Shown: one piece after another, positions 35,127-43,094 of the stretch
How the letters are laid out: every line of letters begins with the position of its first letter
How positions within the stretch are numbered: position 1 is the first letter of the stretch
NCBI RefSeq assembly: GCF_000504305.1
Contig: NZ_KI632512.1
Span: forward strand, 2,799,469 to 2,863,468
Direction of reading: 5' to 3'
Length of the DNA stretch: 64,000 bases
From: Nitratidesulfovibrio termitidis HI1
GTDB taxonomy: Bacteria > Desulfobacterota > Desulfovibrionia > Desulfovibrionales > Desulfovibrionaceae
The notes under the pieces: model-generated
The model's input: the letters and a program-made list of their open reading frames with translations, nothing else
Told to the model about the DNA's origin: nothing
Databases searched by the model: none
Position numbers and translations under genes: made by a program

Positions 35127-35465
35127 CTAGGCCATGCCGAAAAACCGGGCGCACGCCACGGCGGCCATGCCCACGGCAATGGTGCCGAAGAAGCTGCCCG
35201 TGCGCCACGCCAGCAGCGTGGCGGGCACGGCGGCCAGCAGGTACAGGTTGTCGGCGGCCACGTGCACCGCGCCCTGCTTCATGATCAGGTCCGGGGCCAG
35301 CAGGGCGGCCAGCACCGCAGGCGGCACAAAGGACAGCCAGCGGGTGATGACGGGGTTCAGCTCGCGCTGCGACAGCAGTTGCAGGGGCACGGCGCGGGGG
35401 ATGTAGGTGACGGCAAGCATGCCGCACAGCATCAGGAAGAAGGTGGTGGTCATGTCCGGTCTCAT
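35127..35465 (-). CDS. azlD: AzlD-family branched-chain amino acid exporter subunit
   Basis: 112 aa with four membrane helices and the AzlD pattern FFLMLCGMLAVTYIPRAVPLQLLSQRELNPVITRWLSFVPPAVLAALLAPDL. AzlD pairs with AzlC to export branched-chain amino acids or, in BrnFE, methionine. It begins 12 bp after the azlC stop. ATG 35453 (MTTTFFLML) is an equally possible start; neither has a strong Shine-Dalgarno, so coupling to azlC translation is likely. Confidence 0.9.
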   Translation of the reverse strand: MRPDMTTTFFLMLCGMLAVTYIPRAVPLQLLSQRELNPVITRWLSFVPPAVLAALLAPDLIMKQGAVHVAADNLYLLAAVPATLLAWRTGSFFGTIAVGMAAVACARFFGMA

Positions 35466-35477
35466 TGCGGTGCGCGG

Positions 35478-36398
35478 CTACAGGGTGGGGGCGCGGCCCG
35501 GCTCGCCGAGGCCCGCAAGATCATCCATGGCATCGGGGGCGACGACAGTGCCCCGCTCACCAGTCGCGCCAGTCGCGCCAGTCGCGCCAGTCGCGCTGGC
35601 GGCGTGCTGCGCGGCGTGCTGCGCGGCACCTGCCCGCGCGGGCAGCAGGGTGCACAGGGTGGCCGAGCATACCGTGGCGATGATCACGTTCCACTGCCCG
35701 GCCCCGGCCAGCGCCAGCAGCACGGACAGCACCCCGGCCAGCACGGCGGCCAGCGCAAAGCGCCGGGCCTTGCGGCAGTATGGCAGCAGCAGGGCGATGA
35801 ACATGGCGGGCAGGGCGTAGTCCAGCCCCAGCGGGCGCACGTCTGCCACCAGTTCGCTGCCGAACACGCCGATGATGGTGCCGATGACCCACGCGGACTG
35901 CGCGGTCATGTTCAGGGCCAGGGTTTCGGCGCGGGGCGGTTCGGGGCGCGCATCGCCGGGGGCCGAGGGCAGGCGGCTGACGTGCAGGGCAAAGGTTTCG
36001 TCCGTAAGCTGGAAGGCGAACAAGGCTTGCAGCGCGCGCGGCCAGCGGCGCAGGGCCGGGGCCAGCGCGGCGGACATGAGCAGGTGGCGCAGGTTGACCA
36101 CGAAGGTGGTCAGCACCACCGTGGCCGGGGATGCCCCGCCCGCCAGCAGGCTGACCGAAATGAGCTGGGCGGACCCGGCGAATACCATCAGCGACATGCA
36201 CACTGCGCCGGATGCGGGGATGCCGGTCTTGCGGGCCAGCACGCCAAAGGCGAAGGCCACCGGCACGTAGCCAAGCACGATGGGCAGGGCCTGGCGCATG
36301 CCGGACAGCACGGCGGCCATGCGGGGCGCGGGGGTGATGCCCCCGACAGGGGGTGATGACGGCGAGTGTCCCTTGCCGGGCGACGAAGCGGTATCCAT
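35478..36398 (-). CDS. azlC: AzlC-family branched-chain amino acid exporter
   Basis: 306 aa from ATG 36398 with CGGAGG upstream. Typical AzlC segments are PIVLGYVPVAFAFGVLARKTG, AGSAQLISVSLLAGGAS, NLRHLLMSAALAP and FAFQLTDETFAL, with seven or eight helices. The C-terminal tail carries an in-frame four-copy repeat of a Gly-Ala-Thr unit (35560-35595). The Shine-Dalgarno lies inside a short hairpin. Divergent from a MocR-type regulator, which probably controls it. Confidence 0.92.
   Translation of the reverse strand: MDTASSPGKGHSPSSPPVGGITPAPRMAAVLSGMRQALPIVLGYVPVAFAFGVLARKTGIPASGAVCMSLMVFAGSAQLISVSLLAGGASPATVVLTTFVVNLRHLLMSAALAPALRRWPRALQALFAFQLTDETFALHVSRLPSAPGDARPEPPRAETLALNMTAQSAWVIGTIIGVFGSELVADVRPLGLDYALPAMFIALLLPYCRKARRFALAAVLAGVLSVLLALAGAGQWNVIIATVCSATLCTLLPARAGAAQHAAQHAASATGATGATGATGERGTVVAPDAMDDLAGLGEPGRAPTL
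35560..35595 (-). repeat. 9-bp minisatellite, four copies, in frame
   Basis: Four consecutive CCAGTCGCG units encode Ala-Thr-Gly repeats in the AzlC tail. The period is a multiple of three, so unit gain or loss keeps the frame. Confidence 0.85.
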
Positions 36399-36400
36399 GG

Positions 36401-36418
36401 TGCAACCTCCGGGTTGCA
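36401..36418 (-). promoter_or_regulatory. Hairpin covering the azlC ribosome-binding site
   Basis: On the minus strand TGCAACC-CGGA-GGTTGCA forms a 7-bp stem ending 2 nt before the azlC ATG. The Shine-Dalgarno CGGAGG is split between loop and stem, so ribosome access could depend on melting or on a bound factor. Confidence 0.5.
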
Positions 36419-36430
36419 CATGACCATGAA

Positions 36431-36480
36431 ATCTGTCACCTGAACAGATACAGTCAAACAGAAAAACAAGCATAACAGAT
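36431..36480. promoter_or_regulatory. ACAGAT repeat cluster between azlC and mocR
   Basis: ATCTGT-N7-ACAGAT (36431-36449) is a perfect 6-bp inverted repeat; further AACAG copies follow near 36456 and AACAGAT at 36474-36480. Several copies of one short motif between divergent genes are typical of MocR/GntR operators. The region is also the AT-richest in the vicinity and must contain both promoters. Confidence 0.6.
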
Positions 36481-36571
36481 GGCGTGGTTGCTGGATTCCG
36501 GCTGAACAGCCGCGCCGCTTCGCGTATTCCCCTAGCGCATCCCCTGCCCACCGCACCCGCACGGAGGCCCC

Positions 36572-38101
36572 ATGCCCCCCCGCCCCTTAGCCGCGTCAGC
36601 CCACGGTATCGATCTGGTCCCCCTTGTCGCTGAGGACGCCGGTTTCGATGCATCCGCCGCCGACTCCGCCGCCTTCCACTACCACCGCGTTGAGCGGCAT
36701 GTGGCGGACATGATCCAGTCCGGCAGGTTCCGCCCCGGCGACCGGCTGCCCTCGCTGCGCGGGCTGGCCACCTCCATGGGGCTGTCCATCGCCACCGTGG
36801 GCCACGCCTATCTGGAACTGGAGCGCAAGGGCATCATCGAGGCGCGGCCCCGGTCCGGCTATTTCGTGCGCCAGGGCATGCGCGGCCTGCCCGTGCCGCA
36901 GGCCCGCCCGGCCCCGCCCACCGGCCCGCGCGAGGTGAACCGCGCCCGGCTCATCTCCACCGTGCTTGAAGCCGTGGGCAACCGCGATCTGGTGCCCTTT
37001 GGCGTGCTGTGCCCGGACGAAACGCTGCTGCCGGGCCGGGCGCTGGGGCGCATATTGTCCGAGGTGATGCGTTCGCGCGCGGGCGAGGCCGCCGCCTACG
37101 CCACCATTCCCGGCGACCTGGAACTGCGCCGCCAGATTGCCTGGCGGCACCGCGAATGCGGCGTGGGCGCGGGGCCGGACGACATCCTGATTACCAACGG
37201 CGCGGTGGAGGCGCTGTACATCGCCCTGCGCTGTCTGACCCGGCCCGGCGACATCGTGATGATCCAGTCGCCCACCTACTACTGTTTCCTGCAACTCATC
37301 GAATCGCTGGGGCTGCGGGCCATCGAGGTGCCCAGCACGCCGGAGGCGGGCGTGGACCCGCGCGACGTGCGGCACATTCTGGACCGGCACCGGGTGGCGG
37401 CGTGCGCCTTTTCGCCCAACTTCAACAATCCGGACGGCAGCCTGACCCCGGACGACGCCAAGCGCGAGATACTGGCCATGCTGGCCGAGCGGGGCATCCA
37501 TCTCATAGAAGATGACGTGTCCACGGACCTGCACTACGGCCCCTCGCGCCCGTCCACCTTTCTGCAATGGGACGTGCACGGACTGGTCACGCTGTGCTCG
37601 TCGTTCTCCAAGACCGTGGCGCCGGGCTTTCGCATGGGCTGGATGGTCACCGGGCGCATCGGCGAGCGCGCGCGGGAGATAAAGGCCACCACCAACGTCT
37701 GCGGGGCCACCCTGACCCAGTTCGCCATGGCCGAATACCTGCGCCAGGGGCTGTTCGAACGGCAACTGCGCCGTCTGCGCACGGCCTTTTCGCGCCAGAT
37801 GCAGGCCATGCGCATGCACTTGGCCGACTGCTTTCCGCCCGGCACCGGGGTGACCCGGCCCGAAGGCGGTGGGGTGCTGTGGGTGGAACTGCCGCCCGGC
37901 ACCGACGGTGTGGAGCTGTTCTTTCGCGCGCGGCAGGCGGGCATATCCGTTGCGCCGGGGGCCGTGTTCAGCACGCAGGAAAAGTTCGCCAACTACCTGC
38001 GCCTTGGCTGCAACGGCCTGTGGAACGAGCGCATGGCCGAAGGGCTGCGTACCCTGGGGCGGCTGGCCGGGGAGTGCCGGACGGGAACGGGGGCGGAGTA
38101 G
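36572..38101 (+). CDS. MocR-type regulator (GntR HTH fused to aminotransferase domain)
   Basis: 509 aa from ATG 36572 after GGAGGCCCC. Residues about 35-110 are a GntR winged helix (VERHVADMIQSGRFRPGDRLPSLRGLATSMGLSIATVGHAYLELERKGIIEARPRSGYFV). The rest is a fold-type I PLP aminotransferase domain: TNGAVEALYIALRCLTRPGD, SPTYYCFLQLIESLGL, FSPNFNNPDGSL and the PLP lysine segment LCSSFSKTVAPGFRMGWM. MocR proteins use PLP or its amino-acid adducts as a signal. Divergent from azlCD, so amino-acid-responsive control of the exporter is likely. Confidence 0.93.
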   Translation: MPPRPLAASAHGIDLVPLVAEDAGFDASAADSAAFHYHRVERHVADMIQSGRFRPGDRLPSLRGLATSMGLSIATVGHAYLELERKGIIEARPRSGYFVRQGMRGLPVPQARPAPPTGPREVNRARLISTVLEAVGNRDLVPFGVLCPDETLLPGRALGRILSEVMRSRAGEAAAYATIPGDLELRRQIAWRHRECGVGAGPDDILITNGAVEALYIALRCLTRPGDIVMIQSPTYYCFLQLIESLGLRAIEVPSTPEAGVDPRDVRHILDRHRVAACAFSPNFNNPDGSLTPDDAKREILAMLAERGIHLIEDDVSTDLHYGPSRPSTFLQWDVHGLVTLCSSFSKTVAPGFRMGWMVTGRIGERAREIKATTNVCGATLTQFAMAEYLRQGLFERQLRRLRTAFSRQMQAMRMHLADCFPPGTGVTRPEGGGVLWVELPPGTDGVELFFRARQAGISVAPGAVFSTQEKFANYLRLGCNGLWNERMAEGLRTLGRLAGECRTGTGAE

Positions 38102-38181
38102 GAAGGGGGCAGGGTGAAGGCCGGGCGGGATTGGACTGGACTGGGGCAGGCAGCTACCGCAAAGGATATGGCAGGCATGAC

Positions 38182-38221
38182 ACGGGCCGGAGGAGTGATC
38201 CTCCGGCCCGTTGTGTTTTTA
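38182..38221 (+). terminator. Terminator with GTGA loop, left flank of the toxin locus
   Basis: ACGGGCCGGAGGA (38182-38194), loop GTGA, TCCTCCGGCCCGT (38199-38211), then TGTGTTTTTA. The 13-bp perfect stem ends the mocR transcript. A near-copy with the same loop lies at 42387. The rest of the 38102-38547 gap contains nothing recognisable. Confidence 0.85.
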
Positions 38222-38547
38222 TTGAGAATGGGGACCGGGGGGCTGATGAGGGGCAGGGTGGAGTAAAGAGCGGAATGGGGGGCCGGGCGGCATTGTCGTG
38301 TTCCCGGAGGTTCTCCGGTTTTTTGCGTCATGGCGGGGCACCCTTGGGACCGCTCCGCAACCCCCTTCCGATCCCCCTGTGGCCGGATGTGCCCGCAAGG
38401 CATGGGATACGCTGGCTCCGCGCCATTGGGGCGTGCATTTCCTCTGGCGGCGGGGCGCCTGCAACCCGCCCCGCCGCTTTGCCTGCGCCATATCGGCATG
38501 CCGCATGGCGTCCGAAGCTTCACACCCATCTATACATGGAGGCGCGT

Positions 38548-40071
38548 ATGACCTACGGCTTGTTCACGTCCGGACTGAAGAACGCCGATGACCCTCGCCG
38601 CCGCAAGTTGGCGGGTTCGCTGGAAGGCGTTGTGGGCCGCGCCCGTTCGGCGCGCACCATGCAGGATTGGTATGGAGAACTGGTGCAGGGCATCCGCACC
38701 ATCGACGCCTTTGGCCACGACGGGCAGGGCATGTTGCCCGATGACGAGGACAAGGACTGGCGGCAGCGCTTCCAGCGCAGCATGTTCGACGACACTGGCG
38801 TTCACGAACTGCAAGATTATGCCGGGTTCCGGCAACCCCGCGACCGGGGGTACGACGTGTTGCAGGAAGAACGCATGCGCGACATTTTCGAACGCAGGAA
38901 CGTCCCGCAGTTGGCACGGCAGATTCCGGAGACCGAAAAGGAGAGACGGTTTCCCAGGCTCCGCGAGGTGACAGGTGAAGAGCGCACCTTGCCAGGCGCT
39001 GCCGAAACCAGGGGCGAGTTGGTTCCGCTTTCGCACAACGCCGGAAGCGACTCCGTCCCCGAACGTAACAACGCGCCGGGCACGCGTTGGTGGGAACGCG
39101 CCATGGAGGCGGCCTTTCCGCAGGACGTGCACCCCTGGCAGCGGCGTACGCCTTCCGCCGGGCGGGAGCGTTCACCCCGCGTTGACGCAATGTTGCGGCA
39201 ATGGCCCGGCGCACCGGATGCGACGAGCGACGACGATCTGGCGCTGCGCGGCGGCACGGTCCCGACGCGGGAAACGCAGGATGATCCCTTTGCGGGCACC
39301 CTGATGGCGGCCAACCGCAACGGCAGCGCCCGGCAGAACCGCAGCGCCATGGATGCGGGGGGCGGCGCAGGACGCGGATCAGCAGGCGGCAAGGCCACGC
39401 CGGGCCGCCGTACCCCGCCATTGGAGGATTTCGCCGACCCTTCGAAGAACATCCTGCGGCCGGACAAGATACTGGACTACTACCGCAAGCCCGGCGACAT
39501 CACCGCCTTGCACGAAACCACGGCCAAGGGATTGGAAACCGTATCCCAATCGGGGTCGTGCGGGCCGTACCAGTTGACCGGGGGGACGCTGGGAGATTTC
39601 ATGAAAAGCCGTGAAGCGGCGAACCTGCCGGAAGAATACCGAGCACTGAAGGACGACCCCAAGGCCATTGCCGCCGCATGGCCGGAAATGGCCCGCAAGC
39701 ATCCTGACGCGTTGGCCGCCGCCAACGAGGCGTTTATTCAGAGGACGCATTACCAACCGACACTGAAAGCCTTTGAAAAAGCAGGGCTTGATACTGGATC
39801 GGAGGTCATTCAAAATGCGGCGTACTCCATGGGGGTACTCAGAGGGCCGAACGCATTTTCGAAAAACGTGGTGAAGCATCTTCCGGATAGCGACACACTG
39901 AGGAAGATGGGTGTGGAAGAGCAGTTGGATGTATTGGGTAAGGCGTTCAAGACGGGGTATAAGGGGGATACTGAAGTTGAGAAAAGAGTTGACTACGAGT
40001 TTAATGGGAATTTGAAAAATCTCCAGCAAGCATTGGAACCCAAAGCGGAGGCTTCAGGTGGTGAGGAGTAG
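38548..40071 (+). CDS. Probable peptidoglycan-hydrolase effector (lysozyme/chitosanase-like C-terminus)
   Basis: 507 aa from ATG 38548 with GGAGG 6 nt upstream. Residues 1-300 are charged, proline-rich and unrecognised, without signal peptide or membrane segment. Residues about 310-500 resemble the domain of VgrG-related proteins and T6SS/phage muramidases. ALHETTAKGLETVS has a candidate catalytic Glu323, then SCGPYQLTGGTLGDFM (339-343 = GPYQL), FIQRTHYQPTLKAFEKAGLDT and AAYSMGV. The N-terminal part is presumably a delivery region. The last 14 bp overlap an exported small protein, as in toxin-immunity pairs. GC content drops over the last 200 bp. A lysin from a prophage is the main alternative, but no phage genes are nearby. 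Confidence 0.6.
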   Translation: MTYGLFTSGLKNADDPRRRKLAGSLEGVVGRARSARTMQDWYGELVQGIRTIDAFGHDGQGMLPDDEDKDWRQRFQRSMFDDTGVHELQDYAGFRQPRDRGYDVLQEERMRDIFERRNVPQLARQIPETEKERRFPRLREVTGEERTLPGAAETRGELVPLSHNAGSDSVPERNNAPGTRWWERAMEAAFPQDVHPWQRRTPSAGRERSPRVDAMLRQWPGAPDATSDDDLALRGGTVPTRETQDDPFAGTLMAANRNGSARQNRSAMDAGGGAGRGSAGGKATPGRRTPPLEDFADPSKNILRPDKILDYYRKPGDITALHETTAKGLETVSQSGSCGPYQLTGGTLGDFMKSREAANLPEEYRALKDDPKAIAAAWPEMARKHPDALAAANEAFIQRTHYQPTLKAFEKAGLDTGSEVIQNAAYSMGVLRGPNAFSKNVVKHLPDSDTLRKMGVEEQLDVLGKAFKTGYKGDTEVEKRVDYEFNGNLKNLQQALEPKAEASGGEE

Positions 40072-40873
40072 GATTGCACATTTTGCAATGCTTGTTTTTT
40101 TTCTCTTCTATGCACAAGGCGATGCATCATGTGAGGAAGGACATGTTTCCCGCACAGGAATAGTGGGCAGGGGATCGATATATTACTCTGGGACAAGCTC
40201 CGGGCTGGGGATTGACCCACGAGTTACGCGTAGTATCCATGCAGTCTGCGCATTCGGTGATCTGTGCCGTATAGTGGGTGTAGAAAAAAAAATAGAGCGC
40301 CTTGGCAACGAGTTTGTCCTTGTCAGTTCGGTGCGGCGTCTTGTGGCAGCAACACCTGGGGATTTCGACGTAACAGGCGTTCTTGGCAGGCAGACGGATG
40401 GCTATCTGTTTTTGAGCTCCCCGCAGGTCACGGAGGACAATCTGGTAATTCCCGAAGGTTTTCCTCTGGAAAGCAAGGTGCGGGCCGTGTGTGCGGAAGG
40501 TGACGTATGCCGGGTCCGAGGCAAAGGCACGCGAGACCCCTCATGGTGGCAGATGGTCATGCCCTCGGAATTGCACGAGGTGGAACTGGTGCGGCGCGCC
40601 CGTCTGGTGACAGTGGAAATGACGGGTGTCTATTCCGGCGGCAGCATGGGCAATTTCGATATCGTCGGGGACGAGGAGGACCAGTTTCTCGACGGGTTGG
40701 AGCGGTTCGCGCATACCCCCGTGGGGCGCACCATGCCTTCCTGCGAGCGGTACCGGGTGGTCGCGCTGGTACGGGATACCGATCCCCACCGCGTGGTGGA
40801 CCTGCTGGCCGTGGGCTGTGCCCGTCCGGACAAGGATGCCATTCCGGCGGCGGTGGAGGGTGGGCTGCAATAA
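40058..40873 (+). CDS. Exported protein, probable immunity protein 1
   Basis: 271 aa. GTG 40058 (or GTG 40061) follows GGAGG (40047-40051). An N-terminal signal peptide (SRIAHFAMLVFFLFYAQGDAS) sends it to the periplasm, where a peptidoglycan hydrolase would act. The mature protein has two copies of C-A-x-G-D-x-C-R-[IV]-x-G (VCAFGDLCRIVG and VCAEGDVCRVRG), each with a likely disulfide, and a third cysteine pair near the end. It overlaps the effector gene by 14 bp. A close paralogue follows the second toxin fragment. No known family is recognised; the immunity role is inferred from position and export. Confidence 0.6.
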   Translation: MVRSRIAHFAMLVFFLFYAQGDASCEEGHVSRTGIVGRGSIYYSGTSSGLGIDPRVTRSIHAVCAFGDLCRIVGVEKKIERLGNEFVLVSSVRRLVAATPGDFDVTGVLGRQTDGYLFLSSPQVTEDNLVIPEGFPLESKVRAVCAEGDVCRVRGKGTRDPSWWQMVMPSELHEVELVRRARLVTVEMTGVYSGGSMGNFDIVGDEEDQFLDGLERFAHTPVGRTMPSCERYRVVALVRDTDPHRVVDLLAVGCARPDKDAIPAAVEGGLQ

Positions 40874-40996
40874 GCCAGGTGTGCCAGGCGCGGGTGGACG
40901 GATGCGCGAAAGGGTGCCGCCAGACGTCCGGCACGGGTCGCGGGCGGCTGTGGGGTGGGCTTAACATAAGTATATTGTTGGCCATTCTAGGAGCCC

Positions 40997-41479
40997 GTGG
41001 ACACTGGGGCTTTCATGAAAAGCCCCGAAGCGGCGAACCTGCCGGAAGAATACCGCGCACTGAAGGACGACCCCAAGGCCATTGCCGCCGCATGGCCGGA
41101 AATGGCTCGCAAGCACCCTGACGCGTTGGCCGCCGCCAACGAGGCATATATCCAGAGGACGCATTACCAGCCGACACTGGACGCCTTTGAAAGGGCTGGC
41201 CTTGATACGGGGTCGGAAGCCATTAAAAGCGCGGCGTTTTCCATGGGGGTGCATACAGGAGGTGGGGGATTTGCAAAGCACTTTGAAAATTTGATGCCAA
41301 GCAAGGGAGAGTTGGAGAAGATGGATGTCAAAGGTCAACTGGATGCTCTTTCAAATGCTGTGCATCAACGATTTGGCGAGGAAAGCGAAATTGGAAGGCG
41401 CGTTTCTTCAGAGTACGTAAATTTAAAGAACTTGCATGATGCACTGGTTTCTCAGGGAGAGCAAAATGGCGAGGAATAA
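40997..41479 (+). CDS. Orphan toxin tip, duplicate of the effector C-terminus
   Basis: About 160 aa from GTG 40997 (TAGGAG very close upstream) or 155 aa from ATG 41015. The first 60 residues from MKSPEAANLPEEYRALKDDP are almost identical to residues about 352-410 of the full effector; the remainder diverges but keeps the same length and layout (AAFSMGV, NLKNLHDAL). It lacks the upstream segment with Glu323 and GPYQL, so on its own it should be inactive. It is best read as a silent cassette that could replace the end of the upstream gene by recombination, or a duplication remnant. The end overlaps the next gene by 14 bp, exactly as in the first pair. Confidence 0.65.
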   Translation: MDTGAFMKSPEAANLPEEYRALKDDPKAIAAAWPEMARKHPDALAAANEAYIQRTHYQPTLDAFERAGLDTGSEAIKSAAFSMGVHTGGGGFAKHFENLMPSKGELEKMDVKGQLDALSNAVHQRFGEESEIGRRVSSEYVNLKNLHDALVSQGEQNGEE

Positions 41480-42269
41480 GTGGCCGTTAATCATTTTAAT
41501 GCTGGTCTTTGTTGCTTGGGCAATGCTTGGCACGGCGCAAGCCGAGGTAGTCGAAGGCATTGTGGGTTCCTCTTATATTCGCACCAGTCAGGGAGACGTT
41601 GCGTACCGCGACGAGGGTGACCCATTTCCCGCAAGGATACACGAGGTGTGCGCGTTCGGCGACTTGTGCCGCATAACCGGAACAGTGGGACCCACGTTGC
41701 GCATCGGACCCGCGTTCATGCGCATCGAAGGCGTACGGCGGTTGTCCGCAGCGCCACGCGTGCCCTTCGACGTCACGGGCAGGGTACGCAAGACGAGCAA
41801 GGGATACTGGACCGTTTGGGCATCGGGGGGCACTCCGGCACTTTATTTCATGGGGACGTCGCAGGCTGCCCGGCGGATTGCGGCGACATGCGCCGACGGG
41901 GATATCTGCCGGGTGCGCGGCTTGGGGACCTCGGACGAGGAAGACAGGCGCAGGGTCATGCCCGCCGTGGTGCAGGGCGTTGAGCTGGTTCGGCGCGCAC
42001 GGCTGTTGACCGTGGAGATTGTCGGCACAAGGGGGTGCGGCAGCCTGCCCGTATGCTATGTGATGGGTGATGGGGACGAATACCTGGAAGGGCTTGAGAA
42101 TTTCTGGGGTACGCCCGTGGACAGGAAAGCCCCCACATGCGAGCGGAACCGGGTTATTGCTCTGGTACACGATACCGACCCGGAGCTGGCCGTTGACCTG
42201 CTGGCCGTGGGCTGCGCCCGTCCGTACCCGGATGACATTCCGGCGGCGGTGGAGGGTGGGCCGCAGTGA
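41466..42269 (+). CDS. Exported protein, probable immunity protein 2
   Basis: 267 aa from ATG 41466 (MARNKWPLIILMLVFVAWAM) with GGGAGA upstream. Cleavable signal peptide ending ..GTAQA. A paralogue of the protein encoded at 40058, with the same twin motifs (VCAFGDLCRITG, TCADGDICRVRG) and a well-conserved C-terminus (VELVRRARL, DLLAVGCARP, DIPAAVEGG) but a divergent centre. This is what is expected if each immunity protein fits its own toxin tip. The DNA after its stop is also similar to that after the first immunity gene. Confidence 0.6.
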   Translation: MARNKWPLIILMLVFVAWAMLGTAQAEVVEGIVGSSYIRTSQGDVAYRDEGDPFPARIHEVCAFGDLCRITGTVGPTLRIGPAFMRIEGVRRLSAAPRVPFDVTGRVRKTSKGYWTVWASGGTPALYFMGTSQAARRIAATCADGDICRVRGLGTSDEEDRRRVMPAVVQGVELVRRARLLTVEIVGTRGCGSLPVCYVMGDGDEYLEGLENFWGTPVDRKAPTCERNRVIALVHDTDPELAVDLLAVGCARPYPDDIPAAVEGGPQ

Positions 42270-42386
42270 GTCGGGTGTGCCAGGCGCGGGTGGACGGACG
42301 CGGGAAATGATGCCGCCGGGCAACCGGCACAGGTCGCGTGCGGCTGGGGGGAGGGACTGAAAACAGAGGGCAAAACCACGCAACCG

Positions 42387-42418
42387 GGCCGAAGGAGTGA
42401 TCCTTCGGCCCGTGGTAT
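42387..42418. terminator. Terminator with GTGA loop, right flank of the toxin locus
   Basis: GGGCCGAAGGA (42387-42397), loop GTGA, TCCTTCGGCCC (42402-42412). Stem and loop closely match the hairpin at 38182. It lies between the second immunity gene and the convergent His/Cys-rich gene and probably serves both. Confidence 0.75.
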
Positions 42419-42462
42419 TTGCGGGAGATGGGGTGACGTGGACGCGCAGGCCGGGGCGCGGG

Positions 42463-42882
42463 CTACCGCGCCAGCGGGTCTGTGTCGCTTTCCGGCGCGA
42501 AGAAGAAGGCGGTGTCGAAGGGGCCGAAGCTGCCGGTGTCGGCCATGATGGTGAAGAATTCCACCCGGCCGTAGCGGCGCAGGCGCTCTTCGGTCACGCC
42601 GTTGCGGGCGTAGTAGTCTGCGCGGGGCTGCGGGTTGCGGGTTTCCGTCAGGTCGTACACGGCCTCGTCGGTTTCGCCCCAGGCGTGCAGCACCCATTTG
42701 CCGTGCAGGTGCAGCCAGGCGTGCACCACGCGGCAGTCCTCGCATTCGCTGGCCACTTCCAGCGCGGCGTCGAAGCAGGACGGGCGGTGCGCCCCGGCGG
42801 CGCACTGGCAGTCGTGGTCATGGTCGTGGCCGCAGCCGCAGGCGTCGGCTTTGGGGGGCTGGAAAGGATCGTGGCTGTGCAT
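42463..42882 (-). CDS. His/Cys-rich protein of unknown function
   Basis: 139 aa. The N-terminus is strongly metal-binding in character: DACGCGHDHDHDCQCAAGAH, with five His and four Cys in 20 residues, then SCFDAALEVASECEDCRVVHAWLHLHGKWVLHAWGE. The second half (VYDLTETRNPQPRADYYARNG) has an ADYY segment seen in small uncharacterised proteins that handle phage or plasmid-like sequences, but no function can be given. No signal peptide. It sits alone between the toxin locus and the hydantoinase gene. Confidence 0.65.
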   Translation of the reverse strand: MHSHDPFQPPKADACGCGHDHDHDCQCAAGAHRPSCFDAALEVASECEDCRVVHAWLHLHGKWVLHAWGETDEAVYDLTETRNPQPRADYYARNGVTEERLRRYGRVEFFTIMADTGSFGPFDTAFFFAPESDTDPLAR

Positions 42883-43094
42883 GGGGTATCCTTGCGCGCC
42901 GCGTTGCGGCGGTGGTGCGTGGCGATGGTTGCGCGGGTGTCGGCAGGGTGCGCTGCGCGCGGTGGCGCGGATGTCTGCAACGCACAGGTCCGCCGCCCGA
43001 ACCCGCCCGGACCTGGTCTGGCCCGGCCCGGTGACGGTGCGCTGAAAGGGCGGTGCGCGTCAAGATGCCGGGATGGGCTGCTTTCGTACCGCAG

